A stretch of 64,000 nucleotides of DNA. Origin: Diploscapter coronatus (lineage: Eukaryota; Nematoda; Chromadorea; Rhabditida; Rhabditidae). Position 1 is the stretch's first letter; the number at the start of each line of letters is the position of its first letter. The position numbers and the translations under genes are program-made. Below the pieces are notes generated by a model, which worked only from the letters and a program-made list of their open reading frames with translations, searched no databases and was not told the origin of the DNA. The stretch spans positions 55,885,201-55,949,200 of the forward strand of contig OZ038422.1 in the NCBI GenBank assembly GCA_964036155.1. Direction: 5' to 3'. Of this stretch, positions 38,398-50,615 are shown piece after piece.

Positions 38398-41300
38398 TCA
38401 TGAAGGAGTCCTGAGTGCAGAAACTCGTGCTACGGCCAGTTTGAGATTGCTGAGAAGCAGTTTCATGGCTTTCGTCCACCTCTCCTCCCCATTGAGCATC
38501 ATCTTCACGGAGAATTCCATTCCATTCTGCACCAGTCTGTCCTTCCTAATGGCATAAGCAGGCTCAAATTTGGGGTCCGCAGCCTAAAATCAAATAGATA
38601 AGATATTTTGAAAGAAAGAAGCTGTTTTGAATTAAATCTCGTGAACCTGGTCTTAGGATTTGGCGGAAGGGGGTCAGAGATAAAAAGATCAAGAAAAAAG
38701 AGAAGTGGGGAAGAAAAAGACCAGCTGATAGGAGATAGGGGCCAGAGAGCTGCTGAGCCTGAAATGCCCCCTGCCCCCTGACATATGACCAGTCACTAGA
38801 TCAGAGGGAAAGGGAATGTGAGTACACGTAAAGAACTACAAAAACAAGGCAATCATCCGTCAGAAGAAGAATCCGAAGCAGATTGAGTTACAAAAGGGAA
38901 CAGCCAAGGAGGAAAAGGAACACTTGTTTATGAACATTGAAATTGCTGTGGACACTCCGATCACGAGATCACTCCACCAGGGAGGTCTGCACAAGTTAGC
39001 CACATACCTCAAAAATGCATAACGAATGACTCCCCATATTTATAGACGGATGAGAGACACAGACAGCTCTTTTTCTTATTTCTTCGCTTTTCCTACATTC
39101 CCTATCCGTCTGTAAATACAGGGGCCATAATGAATTCATTTGCGCAAGAAAAATCGATTTTTCGTTTTCGTGTACTTTATGCCTTTTAACAGTCATCAAA
39201 TTGTGTGATCGGCAAGGCAGACTTTGTCAGTGTGAGAAATTTAAGTTAGCCATCTTCTTTGGAAAAATGATTGATTCATAATAATAATGGTTGACAAAAA
39301 TTAACTACTTCGAAAATTAATCTATAACCTCACGGGAAGTCCGGCAGGTTTAAAAATTTAGTACTAAAAAGATATAGCCATGTTAACCACAATTCTCCGA
39401 CAAGATACTATACGTGGAGAACGCAAATTTGAGTATGAAAAATTCGCACTTTTTCATAAACGAATTTTTTAACCGGGTTTTCAAATCGAATTTCTTTCTG
39501 ATTAGCGTATTTGAATGGTTAAGCAATATCTCTGAACTTCCAATCCCCTCGACATCAATTCTGGAAAAAAGCACTTGCGCTCTCTAACTACATAAAGCCA
39601 AAGTATGTGGTGAACACATGCGCATTTGCATGTAAGCTCATTTATTTTTGATATTTTATCGATAAAATTTCAAAATTCTTACGGGTTTTGCTTTCAAAAA
39701 ATTCTCTAACGATAGAAAATGTTCTTGTGAATAAAGGAATTCAAGAGGAAATAGGAAAAAGTCCAAATTTGGTCATACAAAGCTTGAAGACCAATAGCTG
39801 TTTTCATTGACGCACGAGTCCTATATTTATGCGTGCATGAGTAAAGAGGGTAGAGGAAAACACGACTCTGGGAGTATATTCCATCGTATTTTGGCATAGC
39901 AATTAGATTGATATTGTAGACATAATGAAATATAAGTTATCTATCTACTTAGCCGCGTTTCAATCGCTATTTTGAAAGATCTTCATGGTCAGAAAGGACG
40001 AATACAAAAGAAAGAAACTAAAGTTGTTTACCTTGAGTGCAGTTTGGAGAATTTCTAAGCATTGAAGAAAGGCGACGATCCCGCTGTCGACATTGTTGTT
40101 CCCGAACGGATTCCAACTGCCAGAGCCGTGCAGAGGACAAATCGTGATTTCGCCTGTGTATCTGAATTTGATAGGCGTTTAAGATTAAAGCTGCAGAAAT
40201 TAGAAGGAAACTTGTGAAACAAAATTCTGCAATGATCGAAGTAGTCGAAGAATGATTAAAAAATTAGAGCAAAATCATTTTGAAATTGTTATTGAGTAGT
40301 TATCCATTTTCATCTCCATAACTATTTTGATAAGATGATAAAAAAAAAAAAAAAACTTGCTTTTTAACTTTGATGGAAGAGTGACTGCCCATAGCGACGA
40401 GAATATAAGTGTCCTGTTTGATGCCCATTCTTTCCATGAGCACTTCCAACAGCAGGACGCACTGTCCCCAGGCCGCATTGATCTCCGTCCAATCCACTAG
40501 TCGATCCGGCAGACGACCCAAGCGGAATCCGTTGATTTCGGCTGAAACAGGACGAGAAACATGTCAAGTGAATGGCACTAACGGGTTATCATAACATTCT
40601 CTTTGTCATCGTTTGAAATAGGTTTCCAAAATAAGAGACAAACTATCGACATTTTTCATAATCGGAATCGGGAATTATGAAACATTTCGATTCCGTTTTC
40701 ACCTCCATCAATTTTATAGGCGACTCTCATCCTCGTTCTCTTCTTCTTCTTCAAAATTCGGAAGTTTATTTTCGTAAATCTATTTTGAACCATGAAAATC
40801 TCGCTAGCTTTCCAAATCCCTTTAGAGTTGCCTACCTATAGCAGGAGTGTCCATGTCGACCCAGATGTGGAAGCACAAGTCGAGTGCATTGAGGGCAGCC
40901 AGTCTGCTGTGCTGCGCATCTGCATAGCGAATCTGTGCCTCGATCGACTTCATCTCCTCGTCTGTTTTCAGGATCTCGCTGCAATTATAAGTTATTCTGT
41001 CGCACAGTGCCTTGAGTTGTCCGGCGTCTTTTTTTTGGATAAATTGTCATAACTTTCTATCTATGCATTATTTTGTAAATATTTCTTCGTTGGAAAAATA
41101 TTTTAAAAAATATCCCCGATACTATAAACAGAAAATTCTCAGAAAGTTCTATTAAAGTTAGGAAAAAGCGATTTTTGAGTCAACTTTTAGAGAGCTTCGT
41201 CGGACAAAATAAAGAGAGTAAAACACTGCTCGGTTATTCTCTTCCATCGCCGAGTCAAAAATTTGGGATTTTCAAAATAGGAGAATAAAGCATGAATTTC

Positions 41301-42589
41301 AGGTCAATTTAGGTCGTTCCTTCCTCTATACACTGATAAGTAGACATGGATGCATGCAGCATCAGGGATCTTCCAAGATTTACTAGGACCGAACAGCAAC
41401 CGACCTGTGATTGTCTCGAAAATCAGCCCAGAGTTTCTTCTCCTCTTCCTGGATGTTCTCCAGTCTATTTCGCTTGTTGATTATCTCGTCATCCACTTCT
41501 TTCTCCTCCCTCAGCAGAGCAGCCAGTTGAGATTCCATATCCTTGTCCTGTCTCTGCAATTCTTTAGATTTTGAGGAATAAAATGATCAATGATCTCGAT
41601 ACTGAACCAAACTTGTGTAAATTTTATGAAACATTCGAAGATGAAAATATTTTGAGCACATATCGCCAAGAGTGCTCTAATTCGACGTTGTTAAATTTTA
41701 CACAATTATCTAGATTCCGAAAGAAAAATCCTATTCAATTCGAGTAATATTTCTGTGCAAAATATCAGAAGAGCATATAATCTTATCACCAACTCTCAAA
41801 ATCATAAACTACTATAAAGTAGGATGATTTTATCAACCTGTCACACGATGCTGATGCTATCGTACAGACACAAGCCGTAATACGAAAGTGAAATTCAATG
41901 ACTACCACTTCCTCAGTGTGCTACTCGAAAATGATTTCAAAACATTTCCATTTCTACACCGATAAATTCATCAGTTTTATTGCCTTTTAATTTTTAAACC
42001 CTCGTAAATTTACCTGCAAATCGTAGAGCGTCTGCTGATGCGCACTGATGTTTGCATCGGAGAACTGCTTCTTGAGGTCCTCGATGAGCTGCAGGTATGC
42101 CACGCATTCCTCCTCCAAGGACTTCAACTGACTGTCCATTCCACTCAACAGAGCTTCCGAACATTCCTCAAATAGAGTAGATAATTGAAATACTCCAAAT
42201 AGGAAAAAAAAACATTAAGAATTTGGAAACCAAAAGCATTTTTGGGCTAGGAATTTGGATTTAGAGTGAAACTGTTCAAAGGTCGCAAATACACCAATTT
42301 TTGATAAACAAAAGAGAAACTCTTACCCTGCAAATGGGCGCATCAGAAGGCACTTCCGCGTCACAAATCAGCCTGAGCAGATTGCGGGACTGACCGGACA
42401 GGGACTCGGCTATTTCCGTCTCTGAGGGCTGCAATCAGTCATACGAGTGACTGTGCAAATGTCTGTCCGACTTACCGACTTTCTACTGCTAGACTCTCTG
42501 TCGTTTTTCCTGTTGACCAAGGAAGGGTCGAGTTTGAGGGCTCCTTGGCAATTGAGGCAGATGAATGCAGAGGAAGTTGGAGAGGACAT
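38398..42589 (-). CDS. bec-1: Beclin-1 (Atg6) autophagy protein
   Basis: Beclin is the scaffold subunit of the class III PI3-kinase (VPS34) complexes for autophagosome nucleation and endosome traffic. Exons are 42476-42589, 42327-42428, 42014-42166, 41405-41553, 40836-40978, 40357-40541, 40032-40161 and 38398-38583, giving about 386 residues. The N-terminal zinc-type motif ICLNC pairs with ICRECSEALL. The central coiled coil spans roughly residues 75-170 ([30 protein letters not shown]). The evolutionarily conserved domain holds [31 protein letters not shown] and [21 protein letters not shown] clear BH3 motif is not seen. The join between exons 6 and 7 is one base out of frame with canonical splice sites; an extra A in the AAAAA at the end of exon 6, beside a long homopolymer, would explain it. 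Two dispersed repeats sit in the last intron. Confidence 0.93.
39030..39125. repeat. Dispersed repeat D, copy 2 (in beclin intron)
   Basis: This is the partner of 8,926-9,036, sharing the CGCTTTTCCTACATTCCCTA core. In this copy ATAGACGGAT near the left edge and ATCCGTCTGTAAATA near the right edge are inverted repeats of each other, which supports a short MITE of roughly 90 bp. Confidence 0.5.
39620..39875. repeat. Dispersed repeat C, copy 2 (in beclin intron)
   Basis: This is a direct copy of the element at 14,858-15,078, starting near CATGCGCATTT and ending near GAGGAAAACACGACT. This copy is slightly longer and carries small insertions. Both copies lie in introns of conserved genes. Confidence 0.7.
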
Positions 42590-43394
42590 CCTGAAAATTG
42601 CAAACCATGACTGGGAATTGTGAAAGAATGATAATATTCGATAGCGGAAAGCAGCAGAAGGAGCTGTTTCTCGAAGGAGTTACGAAATGATGACAATTGC
42701 ATGTGAATGCACCCTTTGGCAGGGGGAGGGAGAGGGAAAGAAAGAGAAGAACGAGGATGAAGCTGATCGATTTGAGGGGAGTGGATCGATTGAGGGAGGG
42801 AATACAGGGAGTTAATGGGAATTCTGACTGGAATAGGAATGGAGAGTGGATGAAGACAGACAAAGAAAAAAGACAGGGAAGCAAGAAAGGGAAAGGGAAA
42901 GGACATAGGCACTGCAGGGTGCAGAGGGAAGGGGAAGAGGGGACGAAGAAAAAGGAACGGAATGGTGCTAGGCCTATGGTGGGAGTCTAGAAAAGGGAGG
43001 GAGAGAGAAAGTAAATAAGCAGTTAGACACTACAAACAATTTTGAATCAAAAATCAACTAATTAGAAAAATGTTCGACTTTTATTTAAAGGTGAAACAAA
43101 TCAATACAAATCTGTGCCTCTATACATAACATGTCCAGAAATTCGCAAGAATAGAACGTAAAAATGAAGAAAATGAATCATACACGAAGCAGAAATAACC
43201 GTTTTAGGAATAAGGAGAGCCGTAAGTCGAATAGAAAATTGCTAACTTCCAAAGCAAGTGTCTACGGATTTTTTCTAAAAAAAAAAAATTCATGCACACA
43301 TAGCGTGCGATAAGTACAATGTTGAGAAAGAAGTGATTTTGATATCAAATCAAGTACATCTAAAGCGATTATAAGCGATATTTCTAATGAGATT
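42590..43394. other. Intergenic region between beclin and the S1P-lyase homologue
   Basis: The beclin start codon follows an acceptor-like TTTTCAG by one base, so 5' UTR splicing or spliced-leader addition at 42,590 is likely. The following 350 bp are purine-rich on the plus strand (GGGAGAGGGAAAG type) and hold spurious long open frames. No gene is supported. Confidence 0.45.
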
Positions 43395-46300
43395 CTACGA
43401 TTCTTCGGACTCGACAGATTCCATGTCATCATTGTTCTGCCGTCGTCTTATTTCCTGGATGATTTTGAGTTGTTGATCCGCTGAGTGGATCATCGAAATC
43501 TTCCTGCCCTCGACAGAAATCGTGCTAAAATCACAAGTTCATAAGATTGCAATTAAAGAGAGACATGGTTACCGTATGCTTTTTCTTTCGATCGGCGGAG
43601 GGATACTGTAGTGAGCGTGAATGCGAATTAATGACAATTCATCGACAAGACTCTTATCAGACACCTAATAGACAAACGAGGATTAGCTGAAGACCAGAAT
43701 ATGATTACCTTCTGAAGCATATGATAATAGGCAGACAGCTTGCTCTGCTTGGTGAGAGCCTCCTTCTCCTGCAAATCAGCAATGGTCTCCCTAACTTCTC
43801 TGACGAATTTGTCGATAATTCCTGACTCGCAGAAGGACAGTGTGACGGGCACTCGGGCAGCCACTGGAGAGAGCAGCGCATCCACGTGCCAGTTCTAAAT
43901 ATCCAAGTCCAAGTAAAATATATGAAAACGTGATATTTTTATAATGAATAAAATTTAAGGCGTTTTCTAAATTCACGGATAGTTACGGAGAAAATAAATC
44001 ACGGATTTTATCTTTTCAGGGATAAAAAGGCAGGGGTGAGAGTAGGGGAAAATAGTATTAGCCAGTGAAAAAGTTTTATCCGTGAAATAGTAAAGTTCGT
44101 AAGACATTTCCTGTGATCCCTGTGACTTATTAATAGCCAAATTTAATGCCACTTGATTTTTAGATTATTTAAATCTGGTTATTCTCAATTTTCAGAATTT
44201 AAATAAGTTAGACATACATTAAAACAAAATCGTTAGAGAAATTTTCGAATGACATGAATTATAACTTTGCTTCATAAGCATGTGAATTTCCTACCTTGTT
44301 GACCATTTGCTCAACCAGTGCATAAATATCGACATTGTCAGTTGAGAATGCGACGACGCACAAATCGGCGGATCCTCTGAATCAGTGAAAGTCGATTTTC
44401 AACAAAAAAAAACCACCTACCGAATAGTAATTCCCTGTATTTCAAGTAGTTTCTCAGCCAGATATTTGGTGCCTTCGACGACTCGCGAGCATGCATTTAT
44501 GTAGCCGTCTCTGCCCTTCCTTAACAGCGTTCCCCAAGCAGTTGCAACAGCGCCTCCGTCCCTTCCGCCAGCTAAATTTGCCATGCCTGTTATTTTGAAA
44601 TTAGAACTTTTGCATACCCATAGTTGGAGTTGAATATGTACCACCAACCCAATTATTATTGCGAAAACACTGAAAGCAAAACTGGTCCCTGAAAGAAACT
44701 AATTTGATACCTGATATCGCAACATAAATGCATTTCTGTACATCAAAACTGAGCACGAACGAGGGCATTGACCGTACTAAAAAGATTATTATTCTGAAAG
44801 AGGAAAGATAACGAGCTTACTCGATGCAGATCAACAGAAATCGAAGAAACGCCGGGAAGGCGAAAGTCGAATGCGGGAACGTTTATGTCGCAGTACTCGA
44901 GGAAGGGCAACAGGAAACCACCCAAAGTGCAATCAACATGGAACGGGATGCTGTATTTGTGAGCCAGCTGAAAATAATAACTTTGGTTTCGTCTGGAATG
45001 CTGAAAATCTATAGGCATGACATACCCCCAACACACATTTTGAATGGTCTTATAGGGAGAAAATGAATGTTCCAGATTTTGATGAATAGACCTTTTTTTA
45101 TCGTTTTGGGTGGGGACGATAAGAGAACTTCAGAAATAGCTAATGCTCTGATTTAATATTCAAAATGACGCTCACGTTAGCGATTTTCTCGATGGGGTCG
45201 ACAGTGCCCGTGATGTGATTGCAGGCGGAGGCGAAGATGAGACAGGTGTGCGGTCCGATGGCTCGCTTGATAGCCCCCACATCAGCCCTGTCGTCCGCCT
45301 TGACAGGCACTCGAATGATCCGCATGTCGAAGAACGCGGCCGCCTTGGCGAGGGCTGCGTGAGCAGTCACAGGCGCGATTATTTCTGGCTTGAAATCCCC
45401 GTGGACTCGGCTCAAATTTCGATATGCTGAATTGACGAATCAGAGATGGAATTGGTCGGTCTCAAAAAAGAGTATTACCAATACAGGCGAGTAGCAGAGC
45501 CTCCGTTCCTCCAGAAGCAACGACTCCGCCCGATTCTGGCCCTCCATGAAATAGCGAACAACACATTCGCAGAACCTGAAAATGTACAATTATTGCAACA
45601 ACAAAAAAACTGGGGATCAGATAGAATAGGTGGAAATTTGTTGAGTTGGAATTATAACGACGATCTCGCATAAAATCTCAAACATGTCATAGGAAAATAT
45701 TTGTTCAAAAAATAACACAATAGGAATTACGTTTCCAATAACTACTGAAATTATAGACAAAAATTATTCACCTCTGCCTCCATTTTTCTAACTCCTGGAA
45801 ATGCGTCGGAACGGTGTGGGTCTGTGTGAGAAAAGAGATCGAATATCTGAAAATGGAAACAATTTTTCTTTTAGTTTTGAAAAAGACCTACTCGTGCGCA
45901 AACTTTCAAATCTTGCTCTCGTGTTTGAGGATCGTAATGTTCCATGTATCTGAAATTGTACAGTTTGCCATTTTTTGAAACATCAGAATATCATTCCATT
46001 GGAAATATAGTAAGTAGAAGTGAGCAATGAAAACTTTCTCAATACATTTCGAAGAGCAAAAACTCGTAAACCTCATGAAATATTAAAAGGGTTTTCACTT
46101 TTAAATTCAGAGAGATTTATTGTAAGTCGAACAAACTTTCGTTTTTCTTTCATTATGTTGAAAGGTACTTTGAAAATGTATCAAATAACTAACTTTCTAA
46201 CGCCCATTTGTGCATAGGAACGAGCCTCGGCCACGAGATCGTCCTCTTCAATAGGTCGTTCCGGCAGGAATCGGTAGAAGTCCCTCTGTGTGTCCATTTG

Positions 46301-46873
46301 ATGAACCTCTTCCTCGATCTCTTGCCTGGCTCTTTCCAAATCCGCTTTTATTCGCCTCTTGACCCAGGGAAGGGAACGAAGGATTTTGAAGAACCATAAC
46401 CTGAACATGTTTAATCGGAGGAACAGCCAAATGTACTTCATGTATTCTTGGTTTCAGAGATAAAGCTCCATAAGATAAATCCTTGAAATTCAAAATGTTG
46501 AAAAACGATATCGCAACATAATATAGCCGAAAATCTCTAGAAATCGAAATCGAAAACTAAGCTTCTTATGAATGATAAAATATTAGTTCCCGCCTCAATA
46601 CCTTACGAAAATCATGAGATGAATTGTCAAAATACCTGAGTTGCACCAAAACTGGCTTGTCAGACCGAGTAATTCGTCGAATATAGGCAATGAGGAAGCA
46701 GATAGAAATCGTGTATGACACTATCTGAAACGTTTCTTGATCGGAAGAGAAAAATAGAAAAAAAAATATACCTGCCAAGCTTCGAGGTGCGAGGTTTGTC
46801 GATTGAACTGCCTCCTGACGAGGTCGATCTGCTCGAACACGACTCGGTATGTGCTGTGACTGCGGGAATCCAT
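43395..46873 (-). CDS. Sphingosine-1-phosphate lyase homologue lacking the PLP lysine
   Basis: S1P lyase is an ER membrane enzyme that cleaves phosphorylated sphingoid bases using pyridoxal phosphate. Fifteen exons (46772-46873, 46636-46724, 46194-46400, 45892-45949, 45772-45846, 45479-45575, 45176-45426, 44821-44967, 44711-44776, 44642-44669, 44421-44586, 44295-44376, 43709-43894, 43573-43664, 43395-43524) total 591 codons plus stop, all in frame. An N-terminal membrane helix ([13 protein letters not shown]) is kept. Family landmarks are [56 protein letters not shown] and [13 protein letters not shown]. The lysine that binds PLP (human ADTHKYGYAPKG) reads VDLHRYGQCPRS: Arg342 replaces it, and Arg348 replaces the second lysine. 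The C-terminus is Glu/Ser-rich. By family knowledge such an enzyme should not form the internal aldimine, so it may be a pseudoenzyme; a second, active lyase elsewhere would be expected. Confidence 0.92.
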
Positions 46874-47782
46874 CTATCTCTTCACTTATTTATGTCATCG
46901 AAACTCCAACCTAAACATTTAAAAAAAAAAAAACAAAAACAAATTTTCAAGGTTTGAAGACGAAATAAATTTGAACGTAATTGAATAATGCATTTCCCTG
47001 TAAAACGCTAGACCACTTTTCATAGATTTTTCAAACCCATTGCAATTTATCTTTTTCTTTCGCTGCGCGAATATAAAAAAAAAAAAAAGTATCTTTCGAT
47101 GTCTCTGAAGATGGTCTTATTTCACTGATGAGAGTGGAAAACTGCCATATTTGTTTGTCGAAGGATCAACTATGACCCAATCGCCATTCCACTCTCAACA
47201 ATCGCCTCTTTTCACGTCTAAAAAGTGCGACTGCCATTTTCTATGCATTGACAGTTATTGTCTACTAGCTAGGGCCTATCGCACAGATCGTCATCTCACA
47301 GCAGGTGTCGTGGAACCTCTCCCCATTTTGCGCCACTTTCCCCTTCTATGTAAGCTTCTCCTTCTTGGACGGGTCTTTCCTTCTCCTTCCATCCCCTTGC
47401 TTATCATCAGCCATTTCTCATTCAGTCATTTCGCATCCCCGATATCTTTATCATTCTGCCGTTTATTTTCGTCCTTATTACATTGATCGATTCCTATCGC
47501 TCCCTTGCTTCAGTTGCCCTTTCCTTCCCTCCCCAATTCCCCAATCAGGGATTCCCCCACTCCTTCTCCTGTTCTCTCTCTCCCGATCTGCTGCGTCATT
47601 GCTCTTTGATCCTCTACATATTTGTCAAATTATCCCCAGCCATCCCTCGCTTTACATCGTTTGAGCTCTGTTCATTTGAACTCCTTATACTCTACCTGCC
47701 AATTTCTCCATTTGCAGAGATTCGTCCTGCCTCGCTGCCCGTCTTCCTCTGCTTGCTTCGTCCATTTCTAGCTTTTTCAACG
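46874..47782. promoter_or_regulatory. Divergent region between the S1P-lyase homologue and phosphoserine phosphatase
   Basis: About 0.9 kb lies between start codons of opposite orientation, so both promoters must lie here. From about 47,330 to 47,770 the plus strand is strongly pyrimidine-rich, giving long open frames (111-124 codons) with low-complexity Phe/Leu/Ser content that I reject as genes. No specific binding site is claimed. Confidence 0.45.
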
Positions 47783-49767
47783 ATGTCGCCGCATTCCGAA
47801 GCTCAAGCCAAGAATGGAACAATGACGAATGGAACCAAAGATGAGGTAATTTACTGAAAAATAAGGCAGTTTGTAACTGATGGGGTGTCTTTCATACCTT
47901 GAATTTCTAGACAAAACACTCAATTACAGGTTACCGAAAAATAATCTATCGAGTTAGGAATTCGTAAAGTTAAATCCACTTCTGACTATATTTCATAGCA
48001 TAGCTACCATTTATAAGTCTCTGAATTGGCTCAATTTAGTCAGCAGAACAGCGAGTGAAGCAGATCTGGCGAAACGCCGATGCAGTCTGCTTCGATGTCG
48101 ATTCCACTGCCTGTTCGGTGAGAAGAATGCTTATTATGTTCATTAGAAAAAAAAAATCGGGACGAAATGGAATTTTGATTTGTTAGATTTCTGACGATTA
48201 ACTTTATCAATTTTCAGTCAACTAAAAAAATATGATAACTAATTCCGAATTTCGACTTTCAAAATTTCATTCCTGTTTAAAACAGATTTGCATCTTTTTC
48301 GAATCGCGGTTAACTGTAGGGAGCGAGATAGTGCATTTTTTCAGAGGGAAAAGTAGCATTTCTTCTTTCCATCTCGAAATTAAGCACCAGAGCTGGCCAG
48401 AAGCTAAAATAAATTTTAAGAATCTCAAAACCAAAGACAAGGGCAAAGCTTTGTCCAGTCCTGTTAAGCACTACCTCGTTCTTCTGTAATTAACCGAGGT
48501 TCGAAAAGTTGCAAGCCTGGTTTGAAAAGCAATTACTTTGCAGGATGAAGCGATCGATGAGCTGGCGAAATTCATTGGAGTCGGGGAGCAAATCGCAGAG
48601 GCAACTCGACAGGCCATGAATGGGGGAATGAGATTCAGGTTGAAAGAGACTACAAAGAGAAGAACGACAGATCTGATACAGGCATTACAGAGACGCGCTC
48701 AGCATGCGACTCAACATCATGAGGCCGTCTCAACAGATTCTACATAAATACGTCAATTCCTCCAAACCAAAAGTCAGAAATTCAGCCTTTTAGATGCTTT
48801 CATAAATGTCGAAATATTTTCAGCTTACCCCAGGAATCAAAGAGTTGGTATCGTCTCTGCACTCGAGAAAGGTCGATGTCTATCTCGTGTCCGGGGGATT
48901 TCGATTCTTGATCTACCCGGTTGCCGATCTGCTAGGTTTGCAATCCTTGAACCTGAGATATTACTTTTATTTTTGAAAAGCGAAAAATTTTCAAAAATTG
49001 AGCCTACTTCTTTATTTCGAACTATGCGAGTAGTTCGGATTTGACAAGACAGTAATCGAATTGAAAGGAGCTAAAAATTAAGTCCGTTCTAATATTTGGA
49101 TGAATTTTGATTCTCCACCCTGTACAACGAAAATGAACATTAAATAGTTATAACTCACTTACAGGAATCAACCACGATCGAGTGTTTGCCAATCGACTGC
49201 TTTTCGATGAAAGTGGCAATTACGCGGGATTCGACCCTAACGAAATGACCAGCGACTCAGGCACAAAAGATGTTAGTCTGAAATAATACTCTTGAAAATA
49301 TATCTTATAATATTTAGGTAGGCAAACCTGCAGTGATCGCCCATCTAAAGAAGACATTCGGGTACAAGAACATAGTGATGATTGGAGACGGAGCCACTGA
49401 CCTCGAGGCCTGTCCGCCTGCAGATGCATTCATCGGGTTCGGGGGAAATCAGGTATATTTTTGAAACTGGAAAAAATAGTTTTCGTCAAATAAACTCAAT
49501 TCAATTTTCTCTAAACTAATACATTGTACAAGATGAGAGCATTATTTTAAACTCGTAGGCAGATACTAGGACATTAAGAAATGTATTTATTCTCCCCTCA
49601 GAAGAAAATTCATGAACATCTTTCATTAGTTTTCACATTTCCATGAATAAACATTAAGATTTTTCTAACCTAAACATGTATTCACTTTTCAGATACGCGA
49701 AAGCGTGAAGAATGGCTCCGATTGGTTCGTCACAGACTTCAACGTCCTTCGACGGGAACTCGAATAG
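47783..49767 (+). CDS. Phosphoserine phosphatase (HAD family)
   Basis: This enzyme hydrolyses O-phosphoserine to serine, the last step of de novo serine synthesis in the cytosol. Eight exons (47783-47845, 48040-48117, 48544-48638, 48691-48772, 48824-48935, 49165-49271, 49318-49452, 49693-49767) encode 248 residues; the human protein has 225. HAD motif I is CFDVDSTACSDEAID, with the nucleophile aspartate and the acid/base two residues on. Motif II is in YLVSGGFRFL, a lysine for motif III is in VGKPAVIAHLKK, and motif IV is MIGDGATDLEACPPADAFIG. The cap region includes FRDALSMRLNIMRPS, recovered only by excising a 52-bp intron at 48,639-48,690. The start MSPHSEAQAKNG adds a short N-terminal extension. 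No targeting signal is evident. Confidence 0.95.
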
Positions 49768-50615
49768 TTCAATCCTCTGAATTCACTACCTCAACTAGAA
49801 GAATACGTATAATTCTTTTTAATTTTCTGTAAAAATGGAAATTAAAGATTTTTCATTATGATGTATACGCATTCTCGAACTATTTATCTCGCATTTTGGG
49901 TTGCATGTATGGGATTTTTACCGGTCATCATTTCTAGGATTTGCATTCGAGAAATAGAAAGAGCAAGGTTTCAGCTTGCATTCATAGGATTTTTAGTTTG
50001 ACTGTGCCCAGATCTGAGAATTAAAATTGTTCAAACCACGATATTGTGAGTGCCTCTAGAACGTGCATTTGATCAAAGTGCGCTCCAATGCGCTAACCCA
50101 ACTCGCACCTGCCTAATCTGAGTAAAAAGAAAGTAGGAAATAGACTAAAAAACTTCGTAAACATCTAGGAAAGGGATTGAGAGCAACCTATCTGGGTTGT
50201 TATTCTGCTATTCTACTTGCCCAAACATTCTGATACTCGCTACAGCATTGCATCATAATAGAGAAGATAGTAAGAAAAAAAAAGTTACAAATTTAGTATT
50301 ACGCGTGTTCTTGTAAAGGCTAAGTTATTCCCAAATATTTTAATTCAGATATGTAGATCTTATCCCCTTCTAGATATCTAAAATTTTTACCGTTTCATTT
50401 CATTTAGTCGAGATTAGGCAAGGACGATTTGGATTAGCATTGGAGTGCACTTTGATTTCTAGCACATTTTAGAGGCATTCGCGTAGGATATTTATTTAAT
50501 TGAGGAGAAAACGGTAAAAATAAATTGATTTTGTATAAGAATTTAAGCCTAACATTTTAATGTGTCGTACTTCAAACGTTATCACTTCTCAAGTAGTGAT
50601 GAGAATGTTCTGAAG
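49768..50615. other. Convergent intergenic region (phosphoserine phosphatase / ShKT gene)
   Basis: Two 3' ends meet here. There is no open frame of interest and no obvious repeat. AT-rich sequence follows each stop codon, but no unambiguous AATAAA is near the phosphatase stop. Confidence 0.45.

Noticed and set aside
42166..42327. Apparent non-canonical beclin intron 2
   Set aside because: On rereading, the exon ends TGCAGG before GTAAGA, so the intron is an ordinary GT-AG in phase 0.
42472..42990. Long open frames on both strands (up to 146 codons)
   Set aside because: They arise from purine/pyrimidine-asymmetric sequence and overlap beclin exon 1 in the wrong frame.
43973..44090. TCACGGAT repeats around a possible palindrome in the S1P-lyase homologue intron
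   Set aside because: Matching is only about 8-13 bases with many mismatches; not clearly above chance.
47151..47857. Plus-strand open frames of 111-124 codons before phosphoserine phosphatase
   Set aside because: Pyrimidine-rich low complexity; the last one overlaps the real first exon in another frame.
36240..48450. Possible repeat shared by 36,290-36,430 and 48,300-48,450
   Set aside because: Similarity is limited to a short CCAAAGACAA...AAAGCTTTG stretch; not convincing as a repeat family.
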